Shown: in pieces, positions 36,678-45,234 of the stretch
How the letters are laid out: every line of letters starts with the position of its first letter
Position numbering within the stretch: position 1 is the stretch's first letter
Assembly: GCF_003575965.1 (NCBI RefSeq)
Contig: NZ_QWJJ01000002.1
Location: 248,001-312,000, forward strand
Length of the DNA: 64,000 nt
Direction of reading: 5' to 3'
From: Pseudooceanicola sediminis
GTDB taxonomy: Bacteria; Pseudomonadota; Alphaproteobacteria; Rhodobacterales; Rhodobacteraceae
Notes under the pieces: model-generated
What the model saw: the letters and a program-made list of their open reading frames with translations, nothing else
Database searches by the model: none
Told to the model about the DNA's origin: nothing
Translations under genes and position numbers: made by a program

Positions 36678-37985
36678 ATGACTGACCTTACTCCCCGGGA
36701 AATCGTCTCGGAGCTCGACCGTTTCATCATCGGCCAGAAGGATGCAAAACGTGCCGTGGCCGTGGCCCTGCGTAATCGCTGGCGTCGCAAGAAATTGTCC
36801 GATGACATCCGCGACGAAGTCTATCCCAAGAACATCCTGATGATCGGCCCGACCGGCGTCGGCAAGACCGAGATCAGCCGCCGCCTGGCGAAACTGGCCC
36901 GCGCGCCCTTCATCAAGGTCGAAGCGACCAAGTTCACCGAGGTCGGCTATGTCGGTCGTGACGTTGAACAGATCATCCGCGACCTGGTAGACAGCGCCAT
37001 CGCAATGACCCGTGATCACATGCGAGAGGATGTGAAATCCAAGGCGCACGAAGCTGCAGAAGACCGCGTGATCGACGCAATTGCCGGCACCGACTCGCGC
37101 GACGCTACGCGCGAGATGTTTCGCAAGAAACTGCGCAACGGCGAGCTGGACGACACCGAAATCACGCTTGAGGTCGCAGACACCTCGAACCCTCTGGGCG
37201 GAATGGAAATTCCGGGACAGCCCGGCGGGCAGATGGGCATGATGAACCTGGGCGACATCTTCGGCAAAGCCTTTGGCGGTCGCAAGGTCACCAAAAAGCT
37301 GCGAGTCGCCGACAGTTACGCCCTGCTGATCAGCGAAGAGGCCGACAAGCTGCTGGACGAGGAAACCGTGAACCGCGCCGCAGTGTCGTCAGTCGAGGAA
37401 AACGGCATCGTCTTTCTGGACGAGATCGACAAGGTGTGCGCGCGCACCGACGCCCGTGGCGGTGACGTGTCACGCGAAGGCGTCCAGCGCGACCTGCTGC
37501 CGCTGATCGAAGGGACGACCGTGTCGACCAAGTACGGCCCGGTCAAGACCGACCATATCCTGTTCATCGCATCGGGCGCCTTTCACATCGCCAAACCGTC
37601 GGATCTGCTGCCCGAACTTCAGGGGCGGCTGCCGATCCGGGTGGAATTGAAAGCGCTGACCGAAGGCGATTTCGTTCGCATCCTGACCGAAACCGACAAT
37701 GCGCTGACGCGCCAGTATTCCGCCATGCTCGGCACCGAAGGGGTCGACGTGACCTTTACCGAAGACGGAATAGCGGCGCTGGCCCGGATCGCGGCCGAAG
37801 TAAACCAATCGGTCGAGAACATCGGCGCGCGGCGTCTCTATACGGTGATCGAGCGGGTGTTCGAGGAACTGTCCTTTACCGCTCCGGATCGCGGAGGCGA
37901 CTCGATCGCGGTGGATGCGGAGTTCGTCGACAAGAACCTTGGCGCACTGGCAGCTTCGACCGATATCAGCCGATACGTGCTGTAA
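36678..37985 (+). CDS. hslU: HslUV protease ATPase subunit HslU
   Basis: 435 aa AAA+ unfoldase. Walker A GPTGVGKT (57-64), pore motif [10 protein letters not shown], Walker [13 protein letters not shown], sensor [11 protein letters not shown], and C-terminal [18 protein letters not shown] with the terminal RYVL that docks into HslV. The variable I-domain (about 110-220) is normal in size. Confidence 0.97.
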   Translation: MTDLTPREIVSELDRFIIGQKDAKRAVAVALRNRWRRKKLSDDIRDEVYPKNILMIGPTGVGKTEISRRLAKLARAPFIKVEATKFTEVGYVGRDVEQIIRDLVDSAIAMTRDHMREDVKSKAHEAAEDRVIDAIAGTDSRDATREMFRKKLRNGELDDTEITLEVADTSNPLGGMEIPGQPGGQMGMMNLGDIFGKAFGGRKVTKKLRVADSYALLISEEADKLLDEETVNRAAVSSVEENGIVFLDEIDKVCARTDARGGDVSREGVQRDLLPLIEGTTVSTKYGPVKTDHILFIASGAFHIAKPSDLLPELQGRLPIRVELKALTEGDFVRILTETDNALTRQYSAMLGTEGVDVTFTEDGIAALARIAAEVNQSVENIGARRLYTVIERVFEELSFTAPDRGGDSIAVDAEFVDKNLGALAASTDISRYVL

Positions 37986-37994
37986 AGGCGCGCT

Positions 37995-38600
37995 TTATCG
38001 GTTGCGTCTCAGATAGATATAATATGCCCCGGCCCCGCCATGCCTGGCGTGGGCCGAGGTTACCTGCAACACCAGTTGCGACAGCGGCGGAATGGACAGC
38101 CAGTGCGGCAACTGGTGGCGCAACACGCCGTGCCTTCCGGGAATGGGGCCATCGTCATCCTGGCGGCGGCCCTTTCCGGTGATGACGAGGACGAGGCGAA
38201 GCTCATTCTGCACGGAACGCAGGATGAACGACCTCAGCGCCTGATGCGCGCGCTCCACCGTCATGCCATGCAGATCAATTCGCGCTTCCGGCAACAGTTT
38301 GCCCTTTGTCATGCGCGAATGCGTCTTCTTGTCCATCCGTACGGGAGCAGAGCGCAACCGGTCCCCGATCGGGGCAAGCAGATCATGCGCACCGCCGCTG
38401 TGGGACGCCTTTTGGCCCACGTGGAAAGGCATGATCTCGTGCTTCGGAGCAGCAGGCACGTGCTCCGGCACCTGACGCCGTTCTTTCGTTACCTCTGGCT
38501 GCACAAGGTTTTTGCGCGCCGGGCCAAGTCGTTCCGTCGAACTGGCCACGCGTTCCCAAAGCTCAACTTCCTCGGGACGCAAACGACGGCGGCGGCTCAT
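37995..38600 (-). CDS. Smr-domain protein
   Basis: 201 aa. Basic N-terminal region (RRRRLRPEEVELWERVA) typical of the YdaL-type Smr family, then a C-terminal Smr domain with RIDLHGMTVERAHQAL, VITGKGRR and HGGAGAYYIYLRR. Smr domains nick nucleic acids or act in ribosome rescue; the role here is not known. The gene overlaps mltA by four bases and continues the tim44-mltA-smr order seen beside the Caulobacter origin. Confidence 0.9.
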   Translation of the reverse strand: MSRRRRLRPEEVELWERVASSTERLGPARKNLVQPEVTKERRQVPEHVPAAPKHEIMPFHVGQKASHSGGAHDLLAPIGDRLRSAPVRMDKKTHSRMTKGKLLPEARIDLHGMTVERAHQALRSFILRSVQNELRLVLVITGKGRRQDDDGPIPGRHGVLRHQLPHWLSIPPLSQLVLQVTSAHARHGGAGAYYIYLRRNR

Positions 38601-39667
38601 GGCGCATCCTCCACCATCATGGCATAGGCGCGTTGGATCGGCAGCAGAACGACCATCCGGCCTGCGTCCTTCATCCGCCCGGCCTCGCGCCCTGCACCCG
38701 CCCCCGTGCCCATGAAAACATCGGCACGTTGCGGTCCCTTGATCGCAGAGCCTGTGTCCTGTGCGACCATCAGGCGGCGCATTTCACGAAACCCTTTCTT
38801 CTCGATCCACACCGGCGCGCCCAGAGGTATGTATTGGGGATCTATCGCAAGGCTGCGCCCAGGGGTGATCGAACGATTCATTGCCCCCTTTGGGCCCGCC
38901 TCGGACGGTACGTCATCAAGAACGCGGAAAAACACGAATGACGGATTGTGTCGCAGCAGCTCCGCACCCTCGATCGGATTCCGCCTGACCCAATTACCAA
39001 TCACCTTGGCAGACACCTGGTGCGGCTCGTAAATCTCCCGTCGCACCATTTCCTTCCCGATGGATCTGTAGTCCTGCCCATTATTGCCCGCATATCCCAG
39101 GCGAATGTGGCTGCCATCCTGCAACAGGATTCGGCCCGATCCCTGGATCTGAAGGAACAGCAACTCGACCGGGTCATCGACCCATGCAATTTCCAACCCA
39201 CGTCCGGCAAGAGCGTTGCCTTCTTCGATTTCGCGGCGGGTCAGCCATGGCACTCCTTCGGTCACGTCGGGCGGCAGGCGATAGACAGGATAGCGGAAAC
39301 GGCTTGTGCGGGTTCTGGATCCATCCAGCTCGGGCTCGTAATAGCCGGTGAACAAGGCAGGGGAGCCATCCTGAATCAGGACCGGCCTGAAAAACAGTTC
39401 GAAAAACGTCTTGGCCTGACCATCCTGCTCCGACTGATCCTTTGCCATCAGGCAAAGCGTCTGCCAATCCACACCCTTCATGTCTCCACAGGTGTTCAGA
39501 AACACGCTCAACGCCGCCTGTTGATCGTCGGATGTCCAGCCGGTCAGCCCGTGGAAATCCAGCACTGAATAGGTCGGATCAACGGTTTCAGAGGCGGCAA
39601 CAGAAGCAAACTGGGCAAGCGCGGCACTGCAGATCGCCACATATGCCGCAGCCGCCCGCTGGTTCAT
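38597..39667 (-). CDS. mltA: membrane-bound lytic murein transglycosylase A
   Basis: 356 aa. N-terminal signal sequence ends near SVAASE; no lipobox Cys is seen, so it may be periplasmic. MltA domain: LFTGYYEPELDGSR, YPVYRLPPD, IAWVDDPVELLFLQIQGSGRI and RLGYAGNNGQDYRSIGKEMV; the 3D domain has AQDTGSAIKGPQRADVFMGTG with catalytic Asp. Cleaves peptidoglycan to 1,6-anhydro products. Coupled to the upstream Tim44-like gene. Confidence 0.95.
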   Translation of the reverse strand: MNQRAAAAYVAICSAALAQFASVAASETVDPTYSVLDFHGLTGWTSDDQQAALSVFLNTCGDMKGVDWQTLCLMAKDQSEQDGQAKTFFELFFRPVLIQDGSPALFTGYYEPELDGSRTRTSRFRYPVYRLPPDVTEGVPWLTRREIEEGNALAGRGLEIAWVDDPVELLFLQIQGSGRILLQDGSHIRLGYAGNNGQDYRSIGKEMVRREIYEPHQVSAKVIGNWVRRNPIEGAELLRHNPSFVFFRVLDDVPSEAGPKGAMNRSITPGRSLAIDPQYIPLGAPVWIEKKGFREMRRLMVAQDTGSAIKGPQRADVFMGTGAGAGREAGRMKDAGRMVVLLPIQRAYAMMVEDAP

Positions 39668-40323
39668 TCGCCCGTTGCGACAAGCTGCCAGTTCACGTTG
39701 TCCGAACCCATCTTGCGCTCGAATGTCCAGATATCCAGCTGGGTTTTGACCTTGCCCGGCTCGCCCTCGACGATTTCGCCATTGGCATCGCGAACGACCT
39801 GCGTCAGCTGGCCAAGATAGCGCACGGTCAGCTCTGCCGTCTGCGTGTCCTCGTGGAACACCGCTTCGGTCAGGGTCATTTCCTTGACGCCGACAAACTC
39901 ACCCTCGACCGTCAGGCCCTGTTGTTCGCGCATGTCCACGACCTGCGCGAAACTTGCGTAGACGTCAGGGGCCAGAAACGCGCGGACATCGTCAAGTTCA
40001 CCCTTTTCAAAGCCCATCAGGATCATCTCGTAGGCCGCGCGTGCGCCGCCCAGAAACTCCGAAACGCTGAAGCCTGGCTCGATCGACTTCATCTTTTCGA
40101 TGGCGCGCGCCGAAGGGCTGTTCGCGGGAACGTGATCTGTGATGTCGGGATCAGGGCCACCTTCGATCACCTCAAAGGAGGTGGATCGTGCCGTGGGTTG
40201 CGGACTGGTGGCAACCGGAGGTTTCTCAAAGCCTTCCCGTGTTCCAAGGACGTTTCTAAGACGGAGGATCAGGAAAACGGCGATCCCCGCAAGAACTAGT
40301 AGCTGGAGAATTGGCGAATTCAT
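39664..40323 (-). CDS. Tim44/TimA-domain membrane protein
   Basis: 219 aa. One N-terminal membrane helix (about 5-22, LLVLAGIAVFLILRLRNVL), a linker, and a Tim44-like domain (about 85-219) with FLGGARAAYEMILMGFEKGEL and VKTQLDIWTFERKMGSDNVNWQLVATG. Alphaproteobacterial relative of the mitochondrial import component; role in bacteria unsettled, maybe membrane protein quality. Overlaps mltA by four bases. Confidence 0.9.
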   Translation of the reverse strand: MNSPILQLLVLAGIAVFLILRLRNVLGTREGFEKPPVATSPQPTARSTSFEVIEGGPDPDITDHVPANSPSARAIEKMKSIEPGFSVSEFLGGARAAYEMILMGFEKGELDDVRAFLAPDVYASFAQVVDMREQQGLTVEGEFVGVKEMTLTEAVFHEDTQTAELTVRYLGQLTQVVRDANGEIVEGEPGKVKTQLDIWTFERKMGSDNVNWQLVATGE

Positions 40324-40428
40324 GAAAACCTCTTGGACCTCCGGGCATGGTAACAGAACGAACTCGCTCTTATGTAGGTGACGCGCAGGGTTGAGTCCAC
40401 TCTGCCACCCGAAAGAGGAGTAAGTTTC

Positions 40429-40908
40429 ATGTGGCTATTGATGGTGTTCATCGCAATCCCGATGATCGAAATTGCCCTTTTCATCCAGGTCGGCGGCCTG
40501 ATCGGCCTGGGCTGGACCTTGGCCATCGTGCTGTTCACCGCAGTTCTGGGCACTTGGCTGGTCCGCCAACAGGGCGCGCTGGCGATGAACAACATCCGCA
40601 AGAGCTTTTCAGAACTGTCCGATCCTTCGGCCCCCCTGGCGGATGCCGCGATGATCCTGCTGGCCGGCGCGCTTCTGGTGACGCCCGGTTTCTTTACCGA
40701 TGCGCTTGGGTTTGCCCTGCTGACACCGGCGTTCCGACGCGCCGCATTCACCTTTCTTCGAAAACGCATCAAGGTTCAGAGCTTTGCAATGGGGTCGGGC
40801 GCGGCCAACAGACCAGCGCAGGACGCCGATATCATCGAAGGCGATTATTCAGAGATCGACCCGCCCAAGCGCCCGACGCATCGCCCCTCCGGCTGGACAC
40901 AGCACTAG
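40429..40908 (+). CDS. fxsA: FxsA-family membrane protein
   Basis: 159 aa from ATG 40429 with GAGGAG upstream. FxsA domain with membrane segments at about 2-20, 25-45 and 70-95 (IPMIEIALFIQVGGLIG, TPGFFTDALGFALL) and a polar C-terminal tail. E. coli FxsA relieves exclusion of phage T7 by the F plasmid; chromosomal function unknown. Precedes secB, as in Caulobacter. Confidence 0.93.
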   Translation: MWLLMVFIAIPMIEIALFIQVGGLIGLGWTLAIVLFTAVLGTWLVRQQGALAMNNIRKSFSELSDPSAPLADAAMILLAGALLVTPGFFTDALGFALLTPAFRRAAFTFLRKRIKVQSFAMGSGAANRPAQDADIIEGDYSEIDPPKRPTHRPSGWTQH

Positions 40909-41021
40909 GATCTGAACACAATTTTCATCACTTCACACTTAGTTCATTGGGACGTTGAGACGCCCTTGCCAAGCTGGTAGGACATTTGCCAACATCTCAA
41001 CCTTCCGCAGGAGCAGACAAT

Positions 41022-41516
41022 ATGGCCGAAGAACTCCAGAACGGTGCCGCCCAGCAGGCGCCACAGGTAAAAATGAACGTCATGACGCAGTACATCCGCG
41101 ACATGTCGTTTGAAAATATCCTCGCGCGCAAACCGGCGACCGGCCAGGTACAACCTGACGTAAAGGTTCAGGTCGCTCTCGACGCTAAAAAGCGTGAAGG
41201 CGACAATCAGTTCGAAGTGATGATGAAGCTGACGATCAATTCGGTCACCAAGGAAACCGGTGATTCAATGTTCGTCCTCGAACTGGAGTACGTCGGTGTT
41301 TTCGCGATCGAGGGCGTCCCGGAAGAGCAGATGCACCCGTTCCTGCTGATTGAATGCCCGCGGATGCTGTTCCCCTTCGTGCGTCGCATCGTCAGCGATG
41401 TCACACGCGACGGTGGCTTCCCGCCGCTGAACCTGGACACGATCGACTTCGTGCAGCTCTACCGCGCCGAACTTCAGCGTCGCTCTGCCGCACAGGCGGC
41501 TGCCCCGGCCAACTGA
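41022..41516 (+). CDS. secB: protein-export chaperone SecB
   Basis: 164 aa from ATG 41022 (CAGGAG upstream). SecB fold with YIRDMSFENILAR, YVGVFAIEGVPEEQMHPFLLIECPRMLFPFVRRIVSDVTRDGGFPPLNLDTIDF core landmarks spread along residues 80-145. Holds preproteins unfolded and delivers them to SecA. Convergent with dnaQ, with only six bases between stops. Confidence 0.96.
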   Translation: MAEELQNGAAQQAPQVKMNVMTQYIRDMSFENILARKPATGQVQPDVKVQVALDAKKREGDNQFEVMMKLTINSVTKETGDSMFVLELEYVGVFAIEGVPEEQMHPFLLIECPRMLFPFVRRIVSDVTRDGGFPPLNLDTIDFVQLYRAELQRRSAAQAAAPAN

Positions 41517-41522
41517 TCGGTC

Positions 41523-42215
41523 TCAGCCCAGTTTTTTCCAGATTGCGGCGTCGCCCATCTTGTCGATGAACTCGGCATGGGCGGCGCTTTCCTTTTCGCT
41601 GAGCCGAGAGGGCAGGGCAACCGGGCGCGGCCGGGGCCGCCAGTCATCATCCACCGTGACCGTAGACTTGTTGTCTTCTTTCGGGGCCAGCACCAGGTCC
41701 GGCTGCCGGCCGCCAACAAGCTCCAGATAGACCTCGGCCAGAATTTCCGAGTCGAGCAGCGCTCCGTGCAAAGTCCGCGACGAATTGTCGATGCCGAAAC
41801 GACGGCAAAGCGCATCCAGCGACGCAGGCGAGCCGGGAAACCGCTTGCGCGCGATAGCCAGCGTATCCAACGCCTGTGACATGGGAAGTTTCGGTTTGCC
41901 CAGCCAACCCAGCTCGGCGTTCAGAAACTTCATGTCGAAGCTGGCGTTGTGGATCACCAGCTTGGAATCTCCGATGAAATCCAGAAAATCCTGCGCAACC
42001 TCGGAAAACACGGGCTTGTCGGACAGGAATTCCTCGCTCAGCCCGTGCACGCGAAAGGCATCGTCGGGCATGTTGCGTTTGGGATTGATATAGACGTGAA
42101 AGGTCTCGCCCGTCGGCATGTGGTTGAACAGCTCCACCGCACCGATCTCGACCAGACGATCTCCCTGCTCGGGTTCAAAACCGGTCGTTTCCGTATCAAG
42201 GACGATCTCACGCAT
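41523..42215 (-). CDS. dnaQ: DNA polymerase III epsilon subunit (proofreading exonuclease)
   Basis: 230 aa from ATG 42215, overlapping the coaE end by 8 bp. DEDDh exonuclease: DTETTG (7-12), VIHNASFDMKFLN and HGALLDSEILAEVYLEL. The C-terminal part carries a Pol III alpha binding tail. Lies next to the predicted oriC, in the conserved maf-aroE-coaE-dnaQ block. Confidence 0.96.
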   Translation of the reverse strand: MREIVLDTETTGFEPEQGDRLVEIGAVELFNHMPTGETFHVYINPKRNMPDDAFRVHGLSEEFLSDKPVFSEVAQDFLDFIGDSKLVIHNASFDMKFLNAELGWLGKPKLPMSQALDTLAIARKRFPGSPASLDALCRRFGIDNSSRTLHGALLDSEILAEVYLELVGGRQPDLVLAPKEDNKSTVTVDDDWRPRPRPVALPSRLSEKESAAHAEFIDKMGDAAIWKKLG

Positions 42216-42801
42216 TTTCCAGACCTTTTCTGACTTCCGCCACGATGGCTGCGACCTGTTCGCTGGCATGTTCGACGGTGTCCGTCAAAACGATATAGGT
42301 CGCGCGTTTGCGTTTTTCTGCATCAGGCATCTGTTTGGACAATATCATTTCGAACTGTGCCTCGGTCATCGCGCCCCGGGCCAGAACACGTTCTCTTTGA
42401 ACTGCTGGCGGGGCCGTCACGACGACCGTCGCATCCATGTCGTGCGCCCCCCCGCCTTCGAACAGCAAGGGGATATCGAGGACCACTATATCCGACGTAG
42501 CCTTGGCAACAAATGCGCGTCGATCTGCGGTCACGAGGGGATGCACGATTTCCTCGATGCGGTGCAGGGCTGTTGGATCGTTGGAAATGATCGTCTTCAA
42601 CGCGTCGCGCGAAACGGCCCCCTCGTGAACCGCATCCGGGAACGCTGTTGCGATCGATTCCACCGCTAAACCACCGACGTCATACAGACGGTGTACCGCG
42701 GCGTCTGCATCCCAGATATCGCAGCCCTCGGCGGCAAAAAGGCGGGCTGTCGTCGACTTGCCCATCCCGATCGATCCGGTCAATCCGATCAGGAAACTCA
42801 T
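42208..42801 (-). CDS. coaE: dephospho-CoA kinase
   Basis: 197 aa. P-loop GLTGSIGMGKST at the N-terminus, WDADAAVHRLYD, VLDIPLLFEGG and VVVTAPPAVQRERVLAR. Last step of coenzyme A synthesis. Start overlaps the aroE stop (ATGA). Confidence 0.96.
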   Translation of the reverse strand: MSFLIGLTGSIGMGKSTTARLFAAEGCDIWDADAAVHRLYDVGGLAVESIATAFPDAVHEGAVSRDALKTIISNDPTALHRIEEIVHPLVTADRRAFVAKATSDIVVLDIPLLFEGGGAHDMDATVVVTAPPAVQRERVLARGAMTEAQFEMILSKQMPDAEKRKRATYIVLTDTVEHASEQVAAIVAEVRKGLENA

Positions 42802-43631
42802 CGCATCGCCGCGTCGCGCAACTCCGGCGTCACTTCCGGCCGCCGTCCGAACCAGCGTTCGAAACCCGGCACAGCCTGGTGCAACAACATGCCAAGACCA
42901 TCCACCGTTGTGCAGCCGGCCGCCTGCGCTGTCTGTAAAAATGTAGTCATAAGAGGGTTATAGACAAGATCCGTCACCACCTGCGCCCCATGCAGCCCAT
43001 CCATCGGCACACGAAGTTCGGGTTTTCCGATCATCCCCAGCGATGTGGTATTGACCACCAAGGCCCCCTCGGAAACCATATTTCCGGCCTGAACCCATTC
43101 GACCACATGCAGGCGCTTGCCGAACTCCTGCTGCAAACTGTCGGCCCGTGCCCTTGTCCTGTTGGATATCAGTATCTCGGGCACGCCCGCATCAAGAAGA
43201 GAAGAAATAACAGCCCGCGCCGCGCCCCCCGCGCCCAAAAGCGCAGCCGGCCCTGCTTTGGGATCCCACGCAGGCGCACACTGGCGCAGATTTTCGATAA
43301 AACCATACCCATCCGTATTGTCGGCATGGATACGTCCATCAGCCCCGAAAATCAGAGTATTCGCAGCCCCGATCAGAGTAGCACGATCCGTAACCTGGTC
43401 GGCTATGCGCAAAACCGCTTCCTTGTGGGGAATGGTGACATTCACACCCACGAACCCCAGCTTTGGCAGCATACGAAGTGCGGATTCAAGATCGCCGCCC
43501 GCGACATGCATCGGCACGTAATGGCCCTGCAAATTCATGGACTTGAGCCAAAACCCATGCACCTGCGGAGACCGAGAATGCGCAACGGGGTTACCGATCA
43601 CACCGGCCAAGGGAATACGCTCCAGGCTCAT
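42798..43631 (-). CDS. aroE: shikimate dehydrogenase (NADP+)
   Basis: 277 aa. Substrate-binding GVIGNPVAHSRSPQVHGFWL and NVTIPHKEAVL with catalytic Lys; ADNTDGYGF; nucleotide-binding LLGAGGAARAVISSLL; VVNTTSLGMIG; and C-terminal DGLGMLLHQAVPGFERWFG. Aromatic amino acid pathway. Overlaps maf by four bases. Confidence 0.96.
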   Translation of the reverse strand: MSLERIPLAGVIGNPVAHSRSPQVHGFWLKSMNLQGHYVPMHVAGGDLESALRMLPKLGFVGVNVTIPHKEAVLRIADQVTDRATLIGAANTLIFGADGRIHADNTDGYGFIENLRQCAPAWDPKAGPAALLGAGGAARAVISSLLDAGVPEILISNRTRARADSLQQEFGKRLHVVEWVQAGNMVSEGALVVNTTSLGMIGKPELRVPMDGLHGAQVVTDLVYNPLMTTFLQTAQAAGCTTVDGLGMLLHQAVPGFERWFGRRPEVTPELRDAAMR

Positions 43632-44227
43632 GACTCGATCGCTCCTCTCAAGGCAAGATAGTCAAGGACCTCCAGCAATGGCAAACCCAATACTGCAAAG
43701 TAATCCCCCTGAATCCGGGAAAACAGGCGGCTACCTTCCGCCTCGACCTGGTACGCACCACAGGAGTGCGAGACCTCAGGCCAGTTTCGCGCAAGGTAGG
43801 CCTCCAAATAGTCGTCGGAAATAGCGCGCATTGTCATCGTGACGTCGCTCACCTTGCGCCAAACGGTCTTGCCACCTTCGACGATGACTGCGGCGCTGTG
43901 CAACTGATGCTGCTTTCCGGCAAGCATCTGCAACTGACGCTTTGCTTCTTCCAGCCTCGCCGGCTTTGAAACAATCTGACCGTCAAATGCGAGGACTTGG
44001 TCACACCCGATTGTGAACGCGCCCGGTACTCTTGCGCCGATCTTCTCAGCTTTGGTTTGCGCCAATGCGTCCGCGACGTTCCGAGGGCTTTCACCTTCGG
44101 CCAGCAGGGATGCCTTGATGGACTGTTCGTCGACCCGCGCGGTCATCACTTCGAACGAAACACCTGCGCGTGCGAGTAGCTCAGCCCTGATTGTAGAACC
44201 GGACGCGAGGATGATGCTTTGCGACAT
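43628..44227 (-). CDS. maf: Maf-family nucleoside triphosphate pyrophosphatase
   Basis: 199 aa. ILASGSTIRAELLARAGV near the N-terminus, then DEQSIKASL, ADALAQTKAEKIG, TIGCDQVLAFDG and GAYQVEAEGSRLFSRIQGDYFAVLGLPL. House-cleaning pyrophosphatase acting on m7GTP/dTTP-type substrates; the exact subfamily was not decided. First gene on the left of the predicted origin, reading away from it. Confidence 0.94.
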   Translation of the reverse strand: MSQSIILASGSTIRAELLARAGVSFEVMTARVDEQSIKASLLAEGESPRNVADALAQTKAEKIGARVPGAFTIGCDQVLAFDGQIVSKPARLEEAKRQLQMLAGKQHQLHSAAVIVEGGKTVWRKVSDVTMTMRAISDDYLEAYLARNWPEVSHSCGAYQVEAEGSRLFSRIQGDYFAVLGLPLLEVLDYLALRGAIES

Positions 44228-44661
44228 GGGGATAACCTAGTGAAAAACCGCGCGATAAAGTCTGGTCAACTTCTGGAAAAAAACAGCTTGGAGCGCAAGA
44301 GGCCAACCTGCTGTGCAGGACTCGCCCGAGTCGCCCGAGTCCCGCAAGAAGCACCCTCTGTGGGGAAGGATAACCCGATTTGTCCTTTCTCAGGAGTCGC
44401 CCCGGGATTGATCCACAGCTGTCACGTTGGGCAAATGCCGCTTTATATTTGATATAACTATATGATTTTTATGTATAAAAAATATTTCAAGTTCTAACAA
44501 TCCCGACGTGACTCCAAGTTTACCCCCAACTTATCCACAATGTGCAAGATCGTAAGGAAAACTGAAGTATCCACAGGAAAAGGCAGCTCTACATCTAACA
44601 ACAATCTTTTCTTTAAATAGAATTGAAGGATATGTGGGACGAGGACGAACGGAGATAACTC
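44228..44661. other. predicted chromosomal replication origin (oriC)
   Basis: A 434-bp gap with no gene between divergent maf and hemJ. It holds a perfect DnaA box TTATCCACA (44531-44539), two boxes with one mismatch (TGATCCACA 44409-44417; GTATCCACA 44567-44575) and a weaker minus-strand one (44359-44367). A very AT-rich segment at 44442-44491 is a good unwinding element. Five GANTC sites cluster at 44319-44514. Flanking genes match those around Caulobacter Cori (maf-aroE-coaE-dnaQ-secB-fxsA on one side; rho-mnmE-mnmG-rsmG-parAB on the other), and most genes near it read away from it. hemE and the RP001 gene that flank Cori are not here; hemJ is. Confidence 0.85.
44531..44539 (+). other. perfect DnaA box
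   Basis: TTATCCACA matches the DnaA consensus exactly and lies about 40 bp downstream of the AT-rich unwinding segment in the predicted origin. Confidence 0.85.
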
Positions 44662-45108
44662 ATGTCTGACTTCCTCGCGCTGGCTTATCCTTGGACGAAA
44701 AGTCTCCACATCATCGCTGTGATCAGCTGGATGGCTGGCATTTTCTATTTGCCACGACTTTTCGTGTACCATGCGGAGCAGGGACAGGACCCGCAGGTCG
44801 ATCGCCTGTTTCAGACCATGGAATACAAGCTTCTGCGTGCGATCATGAATCCTGCGATGATAGGGACATGGATCTTTGGTCTCGCCCTGGTCTTCACGCC
44901 GGGCATCGTCGACTGGTCTTTTTTGTGGCCTTGGACCAAAGCAGCTTCGGTCTTGGCCATGACATGGTTTCATCACTGGCTAGGTAAGCGTCGCAAGGAC
45001 TTCGAGGCAGGGAAAAACGACCTCTCAGGCCGCCGCTACCGTATGATGAACGAGGTTCCGACACTTCTCATGCTGATCATCGTCATCTCGGTTGTCGTGA
45101 AGTTCTAG
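44662..45108 (+). CDS. hemJ: protoporphyrinogen IX oxidase HemJ
   Basis: 148 aa from ATG with GGAG eight bases upstream. Four membrane segments. Conserved His16 (SLHIIAVISWMAGIFYLPRLF) and His37, and a C-terminal MMNEVPTLLMLIIV. HemJ is the heme-b-containing, quinone-linked protoporphyrinogen oxidase of most alphaproteobacteria. First gene on the right of the predicted origin. Confidence 0.95.
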   Translation: MSDFLALAYPWTKSLHIIAVISWMAGIFYLPRLFVYHAEQGQDPQVDRLFQTMEYKLLRAIMNPAMIGTWIFGLALVFTPGIVDWSFLWPWTKAASVLAMTWFHHWLGKRRKDFEAGKNDLSGRRYRMMNEVPTLLMLIIVISVVVKF

Positions 45109-45113
45109 AAGAA

Positions 45114-45142
45114 TTGACTCGTTGCTCTCCAAGGCTTATGTA
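45114..45142 (+). promoter_or_regulatory. candidate rho promoter
   Basis: TTGACT (45114-45119) and TATGTA (45137-45142) are 17 bp apart, leaving a leader of nearly 90 nt before the rho start. Autogenous control by Rho acting on its own leader is known in enterobacteria and would fit, but is not shown here. Confidence 0.5.
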
Positions 45143-45234
45143 CCGCCCCAAGTCACCCGTCCGGGTGAGATACTTTCCAGACATAGAAGCGATCGCGTGC
45201 TCCACTGCTGAGCCGGTCCAAGGACATTTTTTCG

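Noticed and set aside
44613-44627. CtrA-like TTAA-N7-TGAA upstream of hemJ
   Set aside because: One mismatch in an AT-rich stretch, single copy; chance occurrence is likely and Rhodobacterales CtrA is not tied to origin control.
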